DNA from: Lumbricus terrestris
Taxonomy: Eukaryota > Annelida > Clitellata > Crassiclitellata > Lumbricidae
Assembly (NCBI GenBank): GCA_949752735.1
Contig: OX457036.1
Coordinates: 94,633,198 to 94,697,197 of the forward strand
DNA length: 64,000 nt
Direction: 5' to 3'
In this document: positions 1-10,929 of the stretch, piece by piece
Position numbering within the stretch: the stretch's first letter is position 1
Layout of the letters: each line of letters opens with the position of its first letter
Program-made: the position numbers and the translations under genes
The notes under the pieces: generated by a model
Seen by the model: only the letters and a program-made list of their open reading frames with translations
What the model was told of the DNA's origin: nothing
Database searches by the model: none

Positions 1-467
1 TAATTTTATTGGTCCGTTTGTAACAAAACAAGCACACCAAGTCAGGTACAGAGTAACACAAAGCATCTCCAGTATCACCAAGTTGTCAATCCATTAGCTT
101 AATTAGGTAACATAAATTATTCAGACATATAGCTAAGACATGGATAATCTCCAAAGGAGTAGGCTAAGTAAGGATTGGTTAAAGCTAGTGGTTCTAAGGT
201 TAAGTGATACCAGTGTGGAAGATTATCCCTAGACCTGGAATGCGAGGTTATAAAAAACTCGTGCAATAGTGGACACAAATGAAGACCCAGAAGGGAGGAA
301 ATCCCGCTAGTAGAGCCCCCAAACAAACTATTAAATAATTTTGATATATAGGCCTACGCACCACAATTTGATGAAAAACCAAAGCAACAGTTGATGAGTA
401 GAGTTAATTACAGTTATCACAACAGCACAGCAAGGAGACAGGCACATCAATCCAACACACTATACAG
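1..467. other. Unassigned flank
   Basis: AT-rich sequence with no exon, RNA gene or repeat family that I recognise. The missing 5' exons of the SLC23 gene were looked for here and not found. The segment ends at the 8-bp target duplication of the hAT element that follows. Confidence 0.5.
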
Positions 468-1616
468 CAGGGGTGTCAAAGAGCTGGCCCGCGGGCCATT
501 TCTGGCCCGCCGACGATTTTTTTCTGGCCCGCGGAGCCTTCCCTAAAGATGACATAATTAGAGGATAAAAGTTCAAATTTTTATATTTTACAGTCAGCGC
601 CAAATACATGGAGGTTTTTCTTACTGACGTCACTTTTGCCCAGACGCACAGCTCTGTGTAGACTGGCATCTATATTTCCGGTTGGTTGTCTACTTGTCTC
701 TCAAGGATTCTGTATTATAATTTATTAGAGGCCAGGTTATTTGTGAACATTTTGTGGTCATGATTTCACTCTCAACGATAGATGGCGCTCCACTTAAAAT
801 TCCGTTTCTAACGCTAAGAACCATGCTTTGAATCTCCAAAGACATTATTTTATTTTTTCAAATAATCATTTCGTCAATCTGCTTTCAAAGATGTAATTAA
901 TTGAATGCTATAATTGCAAACAAGATGTGAAATTTCCGGAACTCCGATTATCGTTCGAAAACTTGTACAAAGCGGTTAAAGAAGAAACCAGTCCTATGTA
1001 TAGAAAGTCCTTGGTTGTCTGTTAACAAAGTTGTGAAAGTTACGAAACACGTATATAAGTCTTATAATAATTATTTAAAATGCTGTCAAAATTTAATAAG
1101 AAGCAAAAAGTGGACATTGAATCAAGATCTTTTCGCGATATTTGAATAAGATCACTAGTATTCACTACCCAATTTTGCTGATTTGTTGGAAGATGTTCAC
1201 ACGTTATCTACTTCGGTAGGCCCTAAGTTAGCTGGCGGCGGCGGCGCGTCTGTGGAAGAGAGCGTGCGGGCCGCGGTTCGATTCCCGAAGGTGGCTATTT
1301 CAGAGATTCAAAATCTCGGGCTGGCATGGTCCGTCCACGGTGACCTAAATGGCGTGGCGTCCATTCAAACGGGCGAGCGGTGGTGAAGGATCTCACCTAC
1401 AGGGTCGAGGCCATAAGACAGCCGCCATTGGCGGAGTTTATCAGGGGCTAGGGGGGGGCTAAGCCCCCCCAAGAAGGCTTTAGCCCCTCCAAGAACGGAA
1501 ACCAAACTCCGCCCATGACAGCCGCTATATAAAAATCCGATTACATATACACTGGCCCGCCACTTGTTGGAAGATGATCACACTGGCCCGCCACTAAAAA
1601 AGGTTTGACACCCCTG
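468..1616. mobile_element. Non-autonomous hAT-type DNA transposon
   Basis: The ends are inverted copies of CAGGGGTGTCAAA, followed internally by CTGGCCCGC-type sequence at both ends. The element is flanked by a perfect 8-bp direct repeat, CTATACAG, at 460-467 and 1617-1624. An 8-bp target duplication and a CAGGGGTGTCAAA terminus are typical of the hAT superfamily. No transposase reading frame of useful length is visible, so the copy depends on a partner in trans. A second element is inserted in it at 1426-1517. Confidence 0.9.
1426..1517. mobile_element. 92-bp MITE nested in the hAT element
   Basis: Starts CATTGGCGGAGTTT and ends with the near-complement AAACTCCGCCCATG. It is flanked by a perfect 8-bp duplication ACAGCCGC at 1418-1425 and 1518-1525. 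The middle is a G-run/C-run palindrome (GGGGGCTAAGCCCCC type). This is a later insertion inside the larger hAT copy. Confidence 0.88.
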
Positions 1617-1743
1617 CTATACAGAGAGAGAGCACATTTGAATGAAGTTTAAAATAATTTTAATATCAGTTATGGGCATCTATTAGCCATTTTCGGTAAT
1701 TGGGTAGTTTAGCGTCCCAAATTATTCAGGTTATTGCTGAGGC

Positions 1744-1977
1744 CAGTGGCGGCGCTAGGGGGGGGCTGGGGGGGGCTAAGCCCCCCTACAGGAGGCTAAG
1801 CCCCCCCTAAAAAATGGCCATTTTAATTATTTTACATAGAAAATCCACGATTTTTGGTCGATGACTAAAAAAAAAAAAAAAAAAAAAAAAAGGTCGTCAG
1901 AAATTTTGGCGGCGAAAATGGAAAATTTTTTCGCGGGCTTCAGCCCCTCCGAAACTGAAATCCTGGCGCCGCCACTG
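1744..1977. mobile_element. 234-bp hAT MITE (CAGTGGCGGCGC ends)
   Basis: Termini CAGTGGCGGCGC and GGCGCCGCCACTG, flanked by a perfect 8-bp duplication GCTGAGGC at 1736-1743 and 1978-1985. It contains an A-rich core and the motif GTCGTCAGAAATTTTGGCGG, which recurs in the elements near 3778, 10434, 18603 and 37176. Confidence 0.9.
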
Positions 1978-1989
1978 GCTGAGGCTTGG

Positions 1990-2185
1990 AATTTCTCGTC
2001 AATCCAGCTTCTATTTTAACAAAACTGGAACCTTCCATTTCTTTATCGTTCTGTTCATAAATCCAGCTTCTATTTTTTAGATCTATAAAAATATTCATCC
2101 AGCTTCCACGTCTCTATCGTGCTATTCGTGAATCCAGCTTCTATTTCAGATCGATGAAAACTTGTATCCAGCTTCTATTTCAACT
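1990..2185. repeat. Degenerate minisatellite (AATCCAGCTTCTATTT unit)
   Basis: About five irregularly spaced copies of AATCCAGCTTCTATTT. The same core, ATCCAGCTTCCATTTAAG, is the unit of the long array at 58885-59480, so the two arrays are related. Confidence 0.6.
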
Positions 2186-2454
2186 TTTCTTAGTACATAC
2201 GGAATAATCTTTCTATGGGAGGAGAATAAAATATAATTGGTTTTGTTAAGATTCAGGGACAAGTTATTTGCTTTAAACCACTGAGATATATTTTTTAGTT
2301 CTTCATTCAATATCCTAAGTAAGTCATCATAATTGCTATTTGAAATGAAAACGTTAGAGTCGTCGGCAAAAAGTACGAATTCTAATATTGAGGATGAGTT
2401 GAAGATATCAAAATTAATATTGATATAAGCGAGTTTCACCTTTGAAGATATCAA
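2146..2454 (-). pseudogene. Non-LTR retrotransposon reverse transcriptase fragment
   Basis: The minus-strand frame of 102 residues carries the reverse-transcriptase catalytic motif as LFADDSNVF, followed by NEELKNISQWFKANNLSLN and NKTNYILFSS, the usual downstream order in CR1/L2/Rex-like LINEs. The left end runs into the ATCCAGCTTC satellite. Only a short part of the enzyme is present, so this is a dead fragment. Confidence 0.8.
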
Positions 2455-2767
2455 AATTAATACCGGAATATATTAGTAGGAATATTATCGAAGCCCACCA
2501 GGGATCTACATAGGGCCTACTCAGTTGGTGGAGCGCTGGCTGGCTCCCTGGTTTCCTCTATCGAGCTGCCACTGATAATTTTGTGAGTAGATTGGTGATC
2601 GGCTCAAACATAACACTTTTCAACTTTAAATGTTAACCTATTGATCGAATGCAGATTTCAGTCTTTAATATAATTTTATAATATTCGGAGTTTTTCAAAT
2701 TCAGTTGGCTCGAGATTTGTATATAAATAAATAATGTCCAGATCAATTTGCAATTTCGTTTTTTCAG

Positions 2768-2868
2768 ATTGCCTGTTATTCAGGCAAGTGCGGTTGTGTA
2801 TGTGACGGTCATCATGAGTCTCATGGCTACACCACAGTGGCGGTGTCCTGCATCTATACACGGAAACG
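2768..2868 (+). CDS. SLC23 exon a
   Basis: Preceded by TTTTTTCAG and followed by GTAGAG. After one completing base it reads LPVIQASAVVYVTVIMSLMA then TPQWRCPASIHGN, matching the family's LP-x-IQ-GG and PQWKCP region. It ends in phase 1, and the next exon supplies AC to make Asp. The upstream exon was not found. Confidence 0.78.
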
Positions 2869-5348
2869 GTAGAGATTGTTGTTCTATGCTTTGAGGGAAT
2901 CATGTTGCAGATACTTTTAAGAATGGTCAATGATAATAGTATATAGTTTTCAATACATTATTATAGGTCTACATATTACGTGTAAATATGGGTGTGCATG
3001 CATGTGTTCTAAGTGGGACTGGATCGAAAATCAGTTTAATTAATGAACAACTCCTCATTAATCGTGCAAACATACCGGAAATGTCCACCGTCGTATTCGA
3101 CAGCGCTGTCGATCTCATCATCATCATCATCGTCGTCGTCGTCGTCGTTGGCATCATAATAACATTCATCATCAAAATCATCATCATCGTCATCTGTGAA
3201 TCATTTCGGCCGACATCATAATTAAACAATGAAGTTGACACGACTACTGATTTCTGCTGCAGACACACTGAGTGCAACCGATTATCAAAACGTTGGATGG
3301 AATTCAAGCGATGTCACACCATTGCAAGGATCAACAGACGAAGGAGCACTTTGGAAGCCCCGAATGAGAGAGGTTAATCTTATTTTGCCAATATGCAGTT
3401 GACGTGTATCGTAGGCTATGGCACAATCTGTGAAGATTTTCCAAAGTTGTATTCCAACAAACGAAACAACACTCAAACAACGAACATTAACGTAACCTAC
3501 ACCTATAGGCTGCGTCATAACAAAGTTATTAGCGTCGCCCTCCTCCTTTATCCAGGTTTGGGACTGGCACTGCCAGACTCAGGCCAGAGAACGAACCGTG
3601 GTGAAGTTACGAATACATGACACTGTGTAGGTAGAGTAATGATTCGTAACCACGTACGTTCTACCCTGGCCAAGATTTGAACAACAATCCTTCCGATTGA
3701 CAGTCTAACATAGGCTACACCCTGCACTAACTTTTAATAGTCTAAACTTTAATAAATTATATCTTTCTTGTAGTTACCAGTAGCGGCGCCAGAGGGGAGC
3801 TAGGGAGCTAAGCCCACCTAAAAAGGTCATCCGTTTTGGGGGGCGGATGAAAATGGAAAATTTCCTTGAGATTTCGACCGGATGAGCGGATGACTAAAAA
3901 AGGTCATCAGAAATTTTGGCGGACGAGGATTCATCCCCAAAAACCTCCACCACTGGTAGTGACCTTCTTTGTTGATGTATTTTCCAGTTGTCCGGGGCTC
4001 TGATCGTTGCTTCGTCGATCCAAGTCCTGCTCGGTTGCACTGGTCTCATCGGGATCTTAATGCGATTCATCGGACCACTGACAATCGCCCCTTCCGTCTC
4101 TCTCATCGCATTGTCCATGCATCCGGTCATCGCTAGGTACTCTAGTCAGCAGTGGGGAGTCGCCACGTCGTAAGTTTCTTCCAATGTCGGCTTTAGATCT
4201 ATAATGTCTCTTAGCCGTCAGTATCAAATGCTTGATTTTTCTCGGTCTACGGTTGCATTTTCAGGAGGGTGCCTGCTACTGGGTTCCTTCATGTTCAAGG
4301 TCTTCGTTTGAGCAACGACTTCAGTTTTTACTTGTGAATTACTTTTATTCCAAACGAACGTATTTCGTTCATTTGTTCATTCCAGAAATTTATACAACGC
4401 CTAATCAAGAATCTGCTCAAAGACGCTCCCAACCCCAGCCACGACTAAAGACAACTGCAGTAGAAAGCAGGTGCATTATTCCGAGAATCCGAGATAGTAA
4501 GTGCGAGCCCAAGTTGGGGGCGGGGTCAGAAACCGAGAAGCTGTCTGATCGAACAGCGTTGCCCGAGGGACTATTAGGTCCCTCTAAATTATTATCTATT
4601 CATGCATAGGTAGGCCTATAGAGTGTCCTAAATGAATAATTGTAAACAGTCATTTGTCTCCTGTTTTCGCTGTGTGTTTCTAGGACGGCCGCTGTGTTTA
4701 TTCTCGTTTCCCAGCTACTCAAAGATGTACAAGTTCCGTTTCCGGCTTACGACAGATCACGTGGCTTCCACGCCGTTCGTTACCCGGTCTTTAGACTTTT
4801 CCCGGTGAGTTACGAAGACGAAACTATTAGGAAATAACTCTTCCTGCTATGGCTTCGAATTTCGGCTTCATGAAAAATAAATCCATTGCACGATTTCAGA
4901 ATGTTACTTTATTTTAAAATTGTTTTTAATATATAATTTATTATCAATGATTTCTGGCAAACCTATTGCACGATTTCTTTGAATTTATTCTACATTTAGC
5001 CTATAATATTTCGTGTTTCTGTATATGAATTCAGCCGATATTTGCGATTGCCTTTGGATGGATACTCTGCTTCATACTAACAGCCACTGGGCGACTGACT
5101 GACGAACCAGGTGAACTCGGGTACAGGGCAAGAACCGATACAAAGACGGAACAGATCGTTCAAAGCAAATGGTTCTTTTTTCCATATCCAGGTAACAATA
5201 AAATTTTTATCATTGTTTCCATCATCTGATTTTCAAATTCCTTTATTATTATCATAATATTATTAATATTATAGCTGCTATAATATAGCCTAGGCCTATA
5301 TGCCCGTTTTCTTACAGCAACTGCATGCTTAGCAAAGCTATTATTGTT

Positions 5349-5379
<31 letters not shown>

Positions 5380-5512
5380 TGGTAGTGGTAGTGGTAGTGG
5401 TAGTGGTAGTGGTAGTGGTAGTGGTAGTGGTAGTGGTAGTGGTAGTGGTAGTGGTAGTGGTAATGGTAGTGGTAGTGGTAGTGGTAGTAGTAGTAGCAGT
5501 AGCAGTAGCAGT

Positions 5513-5546
<34 letters not shown>

Positions 5547-8500
5547 ATGCTACTACCGCTGCTACTGCTCTTGCTGCCACTACTAATGATAATACTACTT
5601 CTACCAATACTACGACAGATAGGCTACTCTACTTCATTTCATAGATCCTTTGTGGTGCTATGTGATCCCATAGGTATGTGGGGTTTTCCTACGTTCAGTG
5701 CGTCGGTGTTGTTGGGCACGATGGCAGCCACCATCTGTTCCATCGTTGAATCGATCGGTGACTACTACGCCACGGCCAGGGCTTGTGGCGTTCCTCCTCC
5801 CCCGACACACGCCATGAACCGGGGCATTGCCATGGAGGGCTTCGGGTCCGTCATCTGTGGTCTCCTGGGCGCTGGTCACGCCACAACGTCCTACAGTCAG
5901 ACGGTCGGATTCGTTCCTCTCACAGGGGTCAGTTGAAATGTAATATAATTCTTGCAGTGTAATGTAGATCTGGGTAGTTTCTAGGCGTTAAAGACTCCAA
6001 GTTATCCTTCTCCCTTTCAAGTTATCCCGGTGATCCGAATAGTCAACACGGATTTACTAAAGGACGCTCGTGTTTGACAAATCTGTTGGAATTCTTTGAC
6101 GATGTCTATGAGAGGCTAGGTGTACCTGGATTTTTCAAAGGCCTTTGATAAAGTATACCTCATGAAAGACTGGTAAAAAAATTGCAAGCATGCGGGATAA
6201 AAGGCCGTGTGCTGATGTGGATTCAAAGCTGACTGTCGGATAGAAGACAAAAGGTGGGCATAAACATTCTAGCTGGACAGCAGTGCTTAGTAGAATGTCA
6301 CAAGGATCAGTGCTTGCTTGTACTTTTTATTAGTGACACAGATGACTGGATTCTATCAAAAAAATTCGTTTTCGATTATATAAAAACTATGTAGAGCAGT
6401 GGGTGATGAAAAAACAGAGATGCTAGAGAAAGATCTAAGAAGACTGTCCAGATGGTCACAGGACTGGCAGATGCTCTTTAATTTGGAAAAGTGCTCAGTG
6501 ATGCACAAAGGGAAGGAGAAACCAGGAGATTGCAGCTTGCATATGAAATGGAGGGTAAGGTAGTGAGAGTGATGAAGAAAAGAACTTATGAGTGATAACG
6601 CACAAGAGTGCAAAAACTAATTCAAGGCAATGCGCGGAGCATCAAAGAAGACAAATTCAACGTTAGATATGATAAGAAGGGCAATAGTCACCAGATACAA
6701 TGATACATTGATACAGTATTATATGCTGAGGCTCCATAAATCACTGGTTAGGCCACATTTGGAATATTGCATCCAGGTTCATAATCCATACCTGAGCAGG
6801 ACATGGAAAAGCTGGAGAATGTTTAAGGAAGGGATACGAGAACGATTTGGGGCCTCAAAGATTTGCAACATGAAGAAAAGTTTAAAAGGAATGGGCTAAC
6901 AACACTGGAGAGAAGTGCTATTACAGGTTGCTATTAGCACCGTTGTATTGCAGGCCGCCTGTTCAGTCGGTAGTAAAAATTGATGTTAAGTAAGATAATT
7001 TATGCTGCATAACTTTACATTGCAACCGGTTGCGGTCTGCCAACCTGTATTGTTGAATAAACGAAAGTTTTTTAGATTTGATCAGGTCTAGGATACATTC
7101 TGATTTCTGAATATTCTTAAAGTAAAAATTGTCTCTGACACCCCCTCCCCCTAAAGCCGCCCCAGTGCACTGCATATAGGCTGCACGACCTATTGCTACG
7201 CCACTGGTCCATTTCGATGCTAGGACAGAATTCCTGGATGTAGCGTCTTGAAGACAGCATTGTGCCATGGTGGAAATAATTGCTGGCGATGATGTAGTGC
7301 AGGAGTATAACCAAGATTGGATGGCGACAAACGGTTCACCCTATTATAGGCGCTCTATAAATGATTAAATACAATATTTATATTTTTGTGTCTCTATGTC
7401 TCACAATAGCCATGTATTCTTCTATACATGTATAAATAGATACTATATAATATCTATGGGTCTGTATATAAATGTAAAGAAATAGCTAAAGACATGGTCA
7501 TTAAACGGATAGCAACCGTTGCCATGGTGATACGGACATTGACGTTATGCAGTAATCTAATCAGAACCGCTAATATTGCTGACGGACAGTGAAGGTTGCA
7601 ATTCCCATCTATGACTTCTATAGCGCCGTAGTACAAAGCACCAACCGACCGCGGACTCTATCAGCAGTTTGTTTCCAGATGGGAAGCCGCGTCACGCGGC
7701 AGGTGGCTGGAGTATTTCTGATGGTAGTTGGAGTCTTTGGAAAGTTCGGGGCGGTCCTCGCCACAATTCCAGATCCGGTTCTTGGTGGAATCATGATGAT
7801 CGGTCTTGGAATGGTCGTCTCCGTTGGTCTGTCCAACATCCAGTTTGTGGATCTGAACGGTGGAAGGAACCTGATGATCCTAGGAACATCTATTTTGGTC
7901 GGATTGACCGTTCCAAACTGGATTCTGAGCAACACGGACTATATCAACACAGGCATGCTAAGCACTTGCTTTTAGTTTTAGGATTTAAATATTTATCTCA
8001 TTACTTAGCAATACCATACCGTACAAGTCCAGTAACAGAAATCTAGTGCCCCTGTGCAGAACAGTCGCGAGTCCTTGAGCTATCGTTAGGTTTAACTAGA
8101 GAGTTAAGTTAAAAACAAATTGAAATAACAAAGATCTGCTACGAGGCGTACGACCTTTCAATTTACATTTTGTGCTTCGGTGTAGGTTACATAATTATGA
8201 GCTTATATTTAAATGGTCTGATGAATGAATGAATGAATAAATAAATAAATACATGATTGCTAACTTGTAAGTTTGAGTAATGACTATGCACATTGCACAT
8301 TCTCATTTTTGTCTCGCTATCCAGACTGCATGTGCATGTTTTTCTAGTAGGCCTAATTTTAATTATATCATGATCAATATTAATGACTTCTATGGTCATG
8401 TAGGCCTATATGTAACCATTTCCATAATGCATCAGTCATTGATGGTCTTTACTAGATTAGCTTTGGTCAGAAATCGCAAGGCTTTGGAGAAAGACAATCG

Positions 8501-9750
8501 AAAATCCTTGGGGCAAGAAAAATTGAAATAATTTAAATAAGATTTCTAAGATATAAATATTAAATCATGGCTAATGTACATATTCATGTGTTCCATTTTA
8601 TAGCTTTCTAAAACGAGTTCCATTAACGTTTTGAAATCAAATCAAATCATTTATTTGCTGACTAATCAAGAACAGTAGCAATCAAAAATTTTTAAACTAG
8701 GGCCCACGGTCACACTGAATGGGACGTACGACCCGCTATAGGTAGCACTAAACAAGCCTAAAGTAACAGTACAGCCGCATGAGTCAATATTCTTAAGTAA
8801 TCCAAATTAGACATATTTATTCTAATGGATCTTAACCAAATCTTAAGTATTTGCCCACGAGGCCTCATTATAGGTTAGTCAACTTCAAGGAATTGCAATG
8901 ACACAAAATGATGAGTAGGCTAAATATCAAATCTCATTTGGATGCAATTGGATGAAGCAGATTCTTAAGTGCCCTAAGTAGAAACGTAGCCTACATCTTG
9001 ATAGTTGGAATATTAATATGATTAATGACACAACATACGAGATTGATTGGTAAAAATGAATGATCTATAAGAACATATTATTGTTGTGTGTTGGTTGAAG
9101 AAAATTAATACTTCGTTTCTCTACATATGTCTTGCACAGGAAGCTCACAGATTGATCAGACATTGATGATAATGCTGGGCACTCCAATGTTCGTTGGTGG
9201 ATTTCTCGGATGTCTTCTTGATAATACGATGCCTGGTAAACAACTCTGCCATTTTCAATGTTAACAGAACACGCACAGAACAACTTGCCGAACTGAGTGC
9301 TAGACAAACTATCCAACCCTCACTGAGCAGAACATTACCGAGTAATTTTTCATTCCTATATTTTTTATTGCAATGACTCAGTTTGATAATCTGACAAAGA
9401 GTTGTTGATATTTTTAAGCATTCTATTCACTTGTGTTTCCACTCCCAAAAATTGCACAATTTAATTTGCAAAAAGCGGTTGATTAACGATGTTCTTGCTG
9501 TGTATTCATAGGGACCTTGAAGGAACGTGGAATGGCATCCTTCCACAAGACTACAGAGAGCAATGAGGAAGATGAGATTGATTACAACACGAAGTCTGTT
9601 TATGATTTGCCGTGTATGAAGTATTGCTGCATTCGTGACCATCGCATCTTCACCTACCTTCCGTTCTTACCTTGCTACAAAGATCGATCGCTTGATGGGA
9701 TAAAGAGATATTGTCGTTGCCGTAGCAAAACAAAGGAGACTCGAATCTGA
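2768..9750 (+). CDS. SLC23-family nucleobase/ascorbate transporter (5' exons missing)
   Basis: Nine exons join in consistent phase: 2768-2868, 3263-3372, 3988-4169, 4684-4804, 5035-5191, 5674-5927, 7679-7952, 9140-9235 and 9512-9750. They give about 510 residues and a stop; SLC23 proteins are usually near 600, so roughly 90-100 N-terminal residues lie upstream, probably before the window. Family landmarks appear in order: LPVIQ and PQWRCP, LWKPRMRE, RFIGPLTIAP, ESIGDYYATARACGVPPPP, the NAT signature region, GSRVTRQVAGVF, PDPVLGGIM, GLSNIQFVDLNGGRNL, and FVGGFLGCLLDNTMPG. The family moves nucleobases or ascorbate across the plasma membrane with sodium or protons. The NAT signature reads QTVGFVPLTG, with Thr where Asn is usual, so the substrate is uncertain. 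The 7952 junction needs a GC donor. Introns contain a MITE, a microsatellite and a CR1 fragment. Confidence 0.9.
3263..3372 (+). CDS. SLC23 exon b
   Basis: Preceded by TTTCTGCTGCAG and followed by GTTAAT. The in-frame residues end with EGALWKPRMRE, the extracellular loop to membrane-segment boundary of SLC23 proteins. It ends in phase 0. Confidence 0.82.
3778..3955. mobile_element. 178-bp hAT MITE in SLC23 intron
   Basis: Begins CAGTAGCGGCGCC and ends CCACCACTG. The flanking octamers GTAGTTAC (3770-3777) and GTAGTGAC (3956-3963) differ by one base. It shares the GACTAAAAAAGGTCATCAG core with the 1744 element. It ends only 32 bp before the next exon. Confidence 0.78.
3988..4169 (+). CDS. SLC23 exon c
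   Basis: Preceded by ATTTTCCAG and followed by GTAAG. It encodes two membrane segments around GALIVASSIQVLLGCTGLIG and RFIGPLTIAPSVSLIAL, strongly family-typical. It ends in phase 2, and the next exon's first G completes Ser. Confidence 0.93.
4684..4804 (+). CDS. SLC23 exon d
   Basis: Preceded by GTGTTTCTAG and followed by GTGAGT. Encodes TAAVFILVSQLLKDVQVPFP and a basic loop YDRSRGFHAVRYPVFRLFP. It ends in phase 0. Confidence 0.9.
5035..5191 (+). CDS. SLC23 exon e
   Basis: Preceded by GAATTCAG and followed by GTAACA. Encodes membrane segment PIFAIAFGWILCFILTATG and a loop ending QSKWFFFPYPG. It ends in phase 1. Confidence 0.9.
5349..5565. repeat. (GTA/GTG/GCA)n compound microsatellite
   Basis: Trinucleotide and hexanucleotide array, mainly GTAGTG, then GCA, then GTA units, in an SLC23 intron. 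It creates long false frames of Val, Leu and Pro on both strands. Confidence 0.95.
5674..5927 (+). CDS. SLC23 exon f (NAT signature exon)
   Basis: Preceded by GATCCCATAG and followed by GTCAGT. Encodes VESIGDYYATARACGVPPPP, THAMNRGIAMEGF, GLLGAGHATTSYSQTVGFVP and LTG. The first block is a family hallmark around a substrate-binding membrane segment. The signature usually written (Q/E/P)-N-x-G-x4-T-(R/K/G) is here Q-T-V-G-F-V-P-L-T-G. It ends in phase 0. Confidence 0.93.
6028..6900 (+). pseudogene. CR1-like LINE reverse transcriptase pseudogene
   Basis: With frameshifts the plus strand reads QHGFTKGRSCLTNLLEFFDD, FSKAFDKVPHERLVKKLQAC, then SRWSQDWQMLFNLEKCSVMH, and finally KSLVRPHLEYCIQVHNPYLS. 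These are consecutive landmarks of CR1-type reverse transcriptase. Several stops and a deletion before the first catalytic Asp block show it is inactive. It lies in the sixth visible SLC23 intron. Confidence 0.85.
7679..7952 (+). CDS. SLC23 exon g
   Basis: Preceded by GTTTCCAG. Encodes MGSRVTRQVAGVFLMVVGVF, PDPVLGGIMMIGLGM, GLSNIQFVDLNGGRNLMILG and a segment ending DYINTG. To join the next exon in phase (GGA, Gly) the exon must end at 7952, where the intron starts GCATGC, a GC donor. Read-through instead hits TAG at 7973-7975, which would give a shortened protein. Confidence 0.85.
9140..9235 (+). CDS. SLC23 exon h
   Basis: Preceded by GTCTTGCACAG and followed by GTAAAC. Encodes SSQIDQTLMIMLGTPMFVGG then FLGCLLDNTMPG, the last conserved membrane region of the family. 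Confidence 0.9.
9512..9750 (+). CDS. SLC23 terminal exon
   Basis: Preceded by GTATTCATAG. Encodes the cytoplasmic tail beginning TLKERGMASFHKTTESNEED, with the family-like SVYDLP and FTYLPFLPCYKD, ending in a basic, Cys-rich stretch and TGA at 9748-9750. An AATAAA hexamer sits at 9752-9757. Confidence 0.87.
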
Positions 9751-9751
9751 C

Positions 9752-9757
9752 AATAAA
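9752..9757 (+). promoter_or_regulatory. Possible polyadenylation hexamer of SLC23 gene
   Basis: AATAAA starts one base after the stop codon. If used, the 3' UTR would be only a few tens of bases. Other hexamers could be used instead. Confidence 0.3.
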
Positions 9758-9894
9758 CAACAATACCGTTTATACCGTTATACGACAGTTTATGCAGTGG
9801 AACAGCGTATGCCTTCAAACTAATAGGGCATTGGCTGATTTCGATTATCTTATCTACAACATTACTTTGACATGATCTTGTTTTCAAAGTTCAT

Positions 9895-10089
9895 CAGGGA
9901 TTTTTTAACGTGCAGTTGTACACAAAATGTGCAGTTCTAAATGAACTTGTGCAGTTGTAGAAACACTTATGTGCAGTTAAAACTAGTTGAAAAAGGCCAT
10001 TTTCCTCCGATTGGGAGTAATTTAACATGGAGCATGGGAAAGGAAAGAAGGGTTTGTGCAGTTCTAAAAATTCCTTAAAAACAGCCCTG
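9895..10089. mobile_element. 195-bp hAT MITE, copy 1 (GTGCAGTT family)
   Basis: Ends CAGGGATTTTTTAACGTGC and TTAAAAACAGCCCTG, flanked by a perfect 8-bp duplication AAGTTCAT (9887-9894 and 10090-10097). Inside are repeated GTGCAGTTGTA/GTGCAGTTCTA motifs. Near-identical length copies occur at 46801 and 54613. Confidence 0.92.
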
Positions 10090-10271
10090 AAGTTCATAAT
10101 ATTATATCTGTGTAAAAACATGCGAAGAACAGAATTTGTCGATTGCTATGAGCACTAGCGAAGGACTGTTTGAAAAGAAGAATTAAACTGAAAGTGGAAA
10201 GGGCGTATTCCTCAATATGCGTTGGTGATGCAGAACTACTTCTCTTGCATTCCATCCTGCTGTTCTAAAGA

Positions 10272-10624
10272 GATGGAACCAGGGCTGTACACGAGGGTAT
10301 ATAGCCTACGCGGGTATACAGCGTATACTCACCTCCGGCGAAAAACGGCATCGTATACTCACCTCCCGAAAAGTAGGGTAGCCTATACGCGGGAAAAAAG
10401 CAGGGTAACCGTACACGCTAGTAAATCAGGCGCACACGGCTGTTTAAGATAGTTTTTTGACCGGATGACTAAAAAAAAGGTCATGAGGTTTTTCAGACGA
10501 AAACAAAAAGGTCGTCAGATTTTTTGGACGACAAAATGGACGAAATTTTCCCGAGATGAGCGTGTACTCACCTCAAAATTTACCAGTACAACCCTGCCAA
10601 AAAACCATCTTAAACAGCCGTGGC
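10272..10624. mobile_element. Composite foldback/MITE region
   Basis: An outer pair, CAGGGCTGTAC near 10272 and GTACAACCCTG near 10586-10596, surrounds GTATACTCACCTCCG-type repeats. A second inverted pair, GGCTGTTTAAGAT near 10438 and ATCTTAAACAGCC near 10607-10619, interleaves with it. The middle carries the GACTAAAAAAAAGGTCATGA and GGTCGTCAGA core of the 1744 family. No clean target duplication was found for either pair. Confidence 0.55.
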
Positions 10625-10929
10625 ACCAGAGTATTTCTCTCACGTATAGACCCTACATTATTATCTTTTCATTAGGCCTACAATTCTTAAACTTCTTGTA
10701 TTTATTAAGTGCAACCATACGAAATCATCAAAATTAATGTCGCCGTGTAGCCTAACTGCGCTTGATTGCTTGAATGCTTTGCTCATAGGCTAGTCCCTAC
10801 GCATAAATCGTTTAGGAATTAGGACTTAAAACGCAACATTACGGCCTATATCTAAAGCGAGCGCTCAAACCAGGTGGCCACCGTAATACAGTAAAAAATA
10901 TAATTACAGCATCACGTTTGCTAATAATA

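Noticed and set aside
1..2767. First exons of the SLC23 gene
   Set aside because: No frame with matching phase, membrane segment and splice sites was found; the missing exons are probably to the left of the window.
5325..5936. Long plus-strand frame rich in Val running into SLC23 exon f
   Set aside because: The N-terminal half is a GTA/GTG microsatellite; only 5674-5927 has homology and splice signals.
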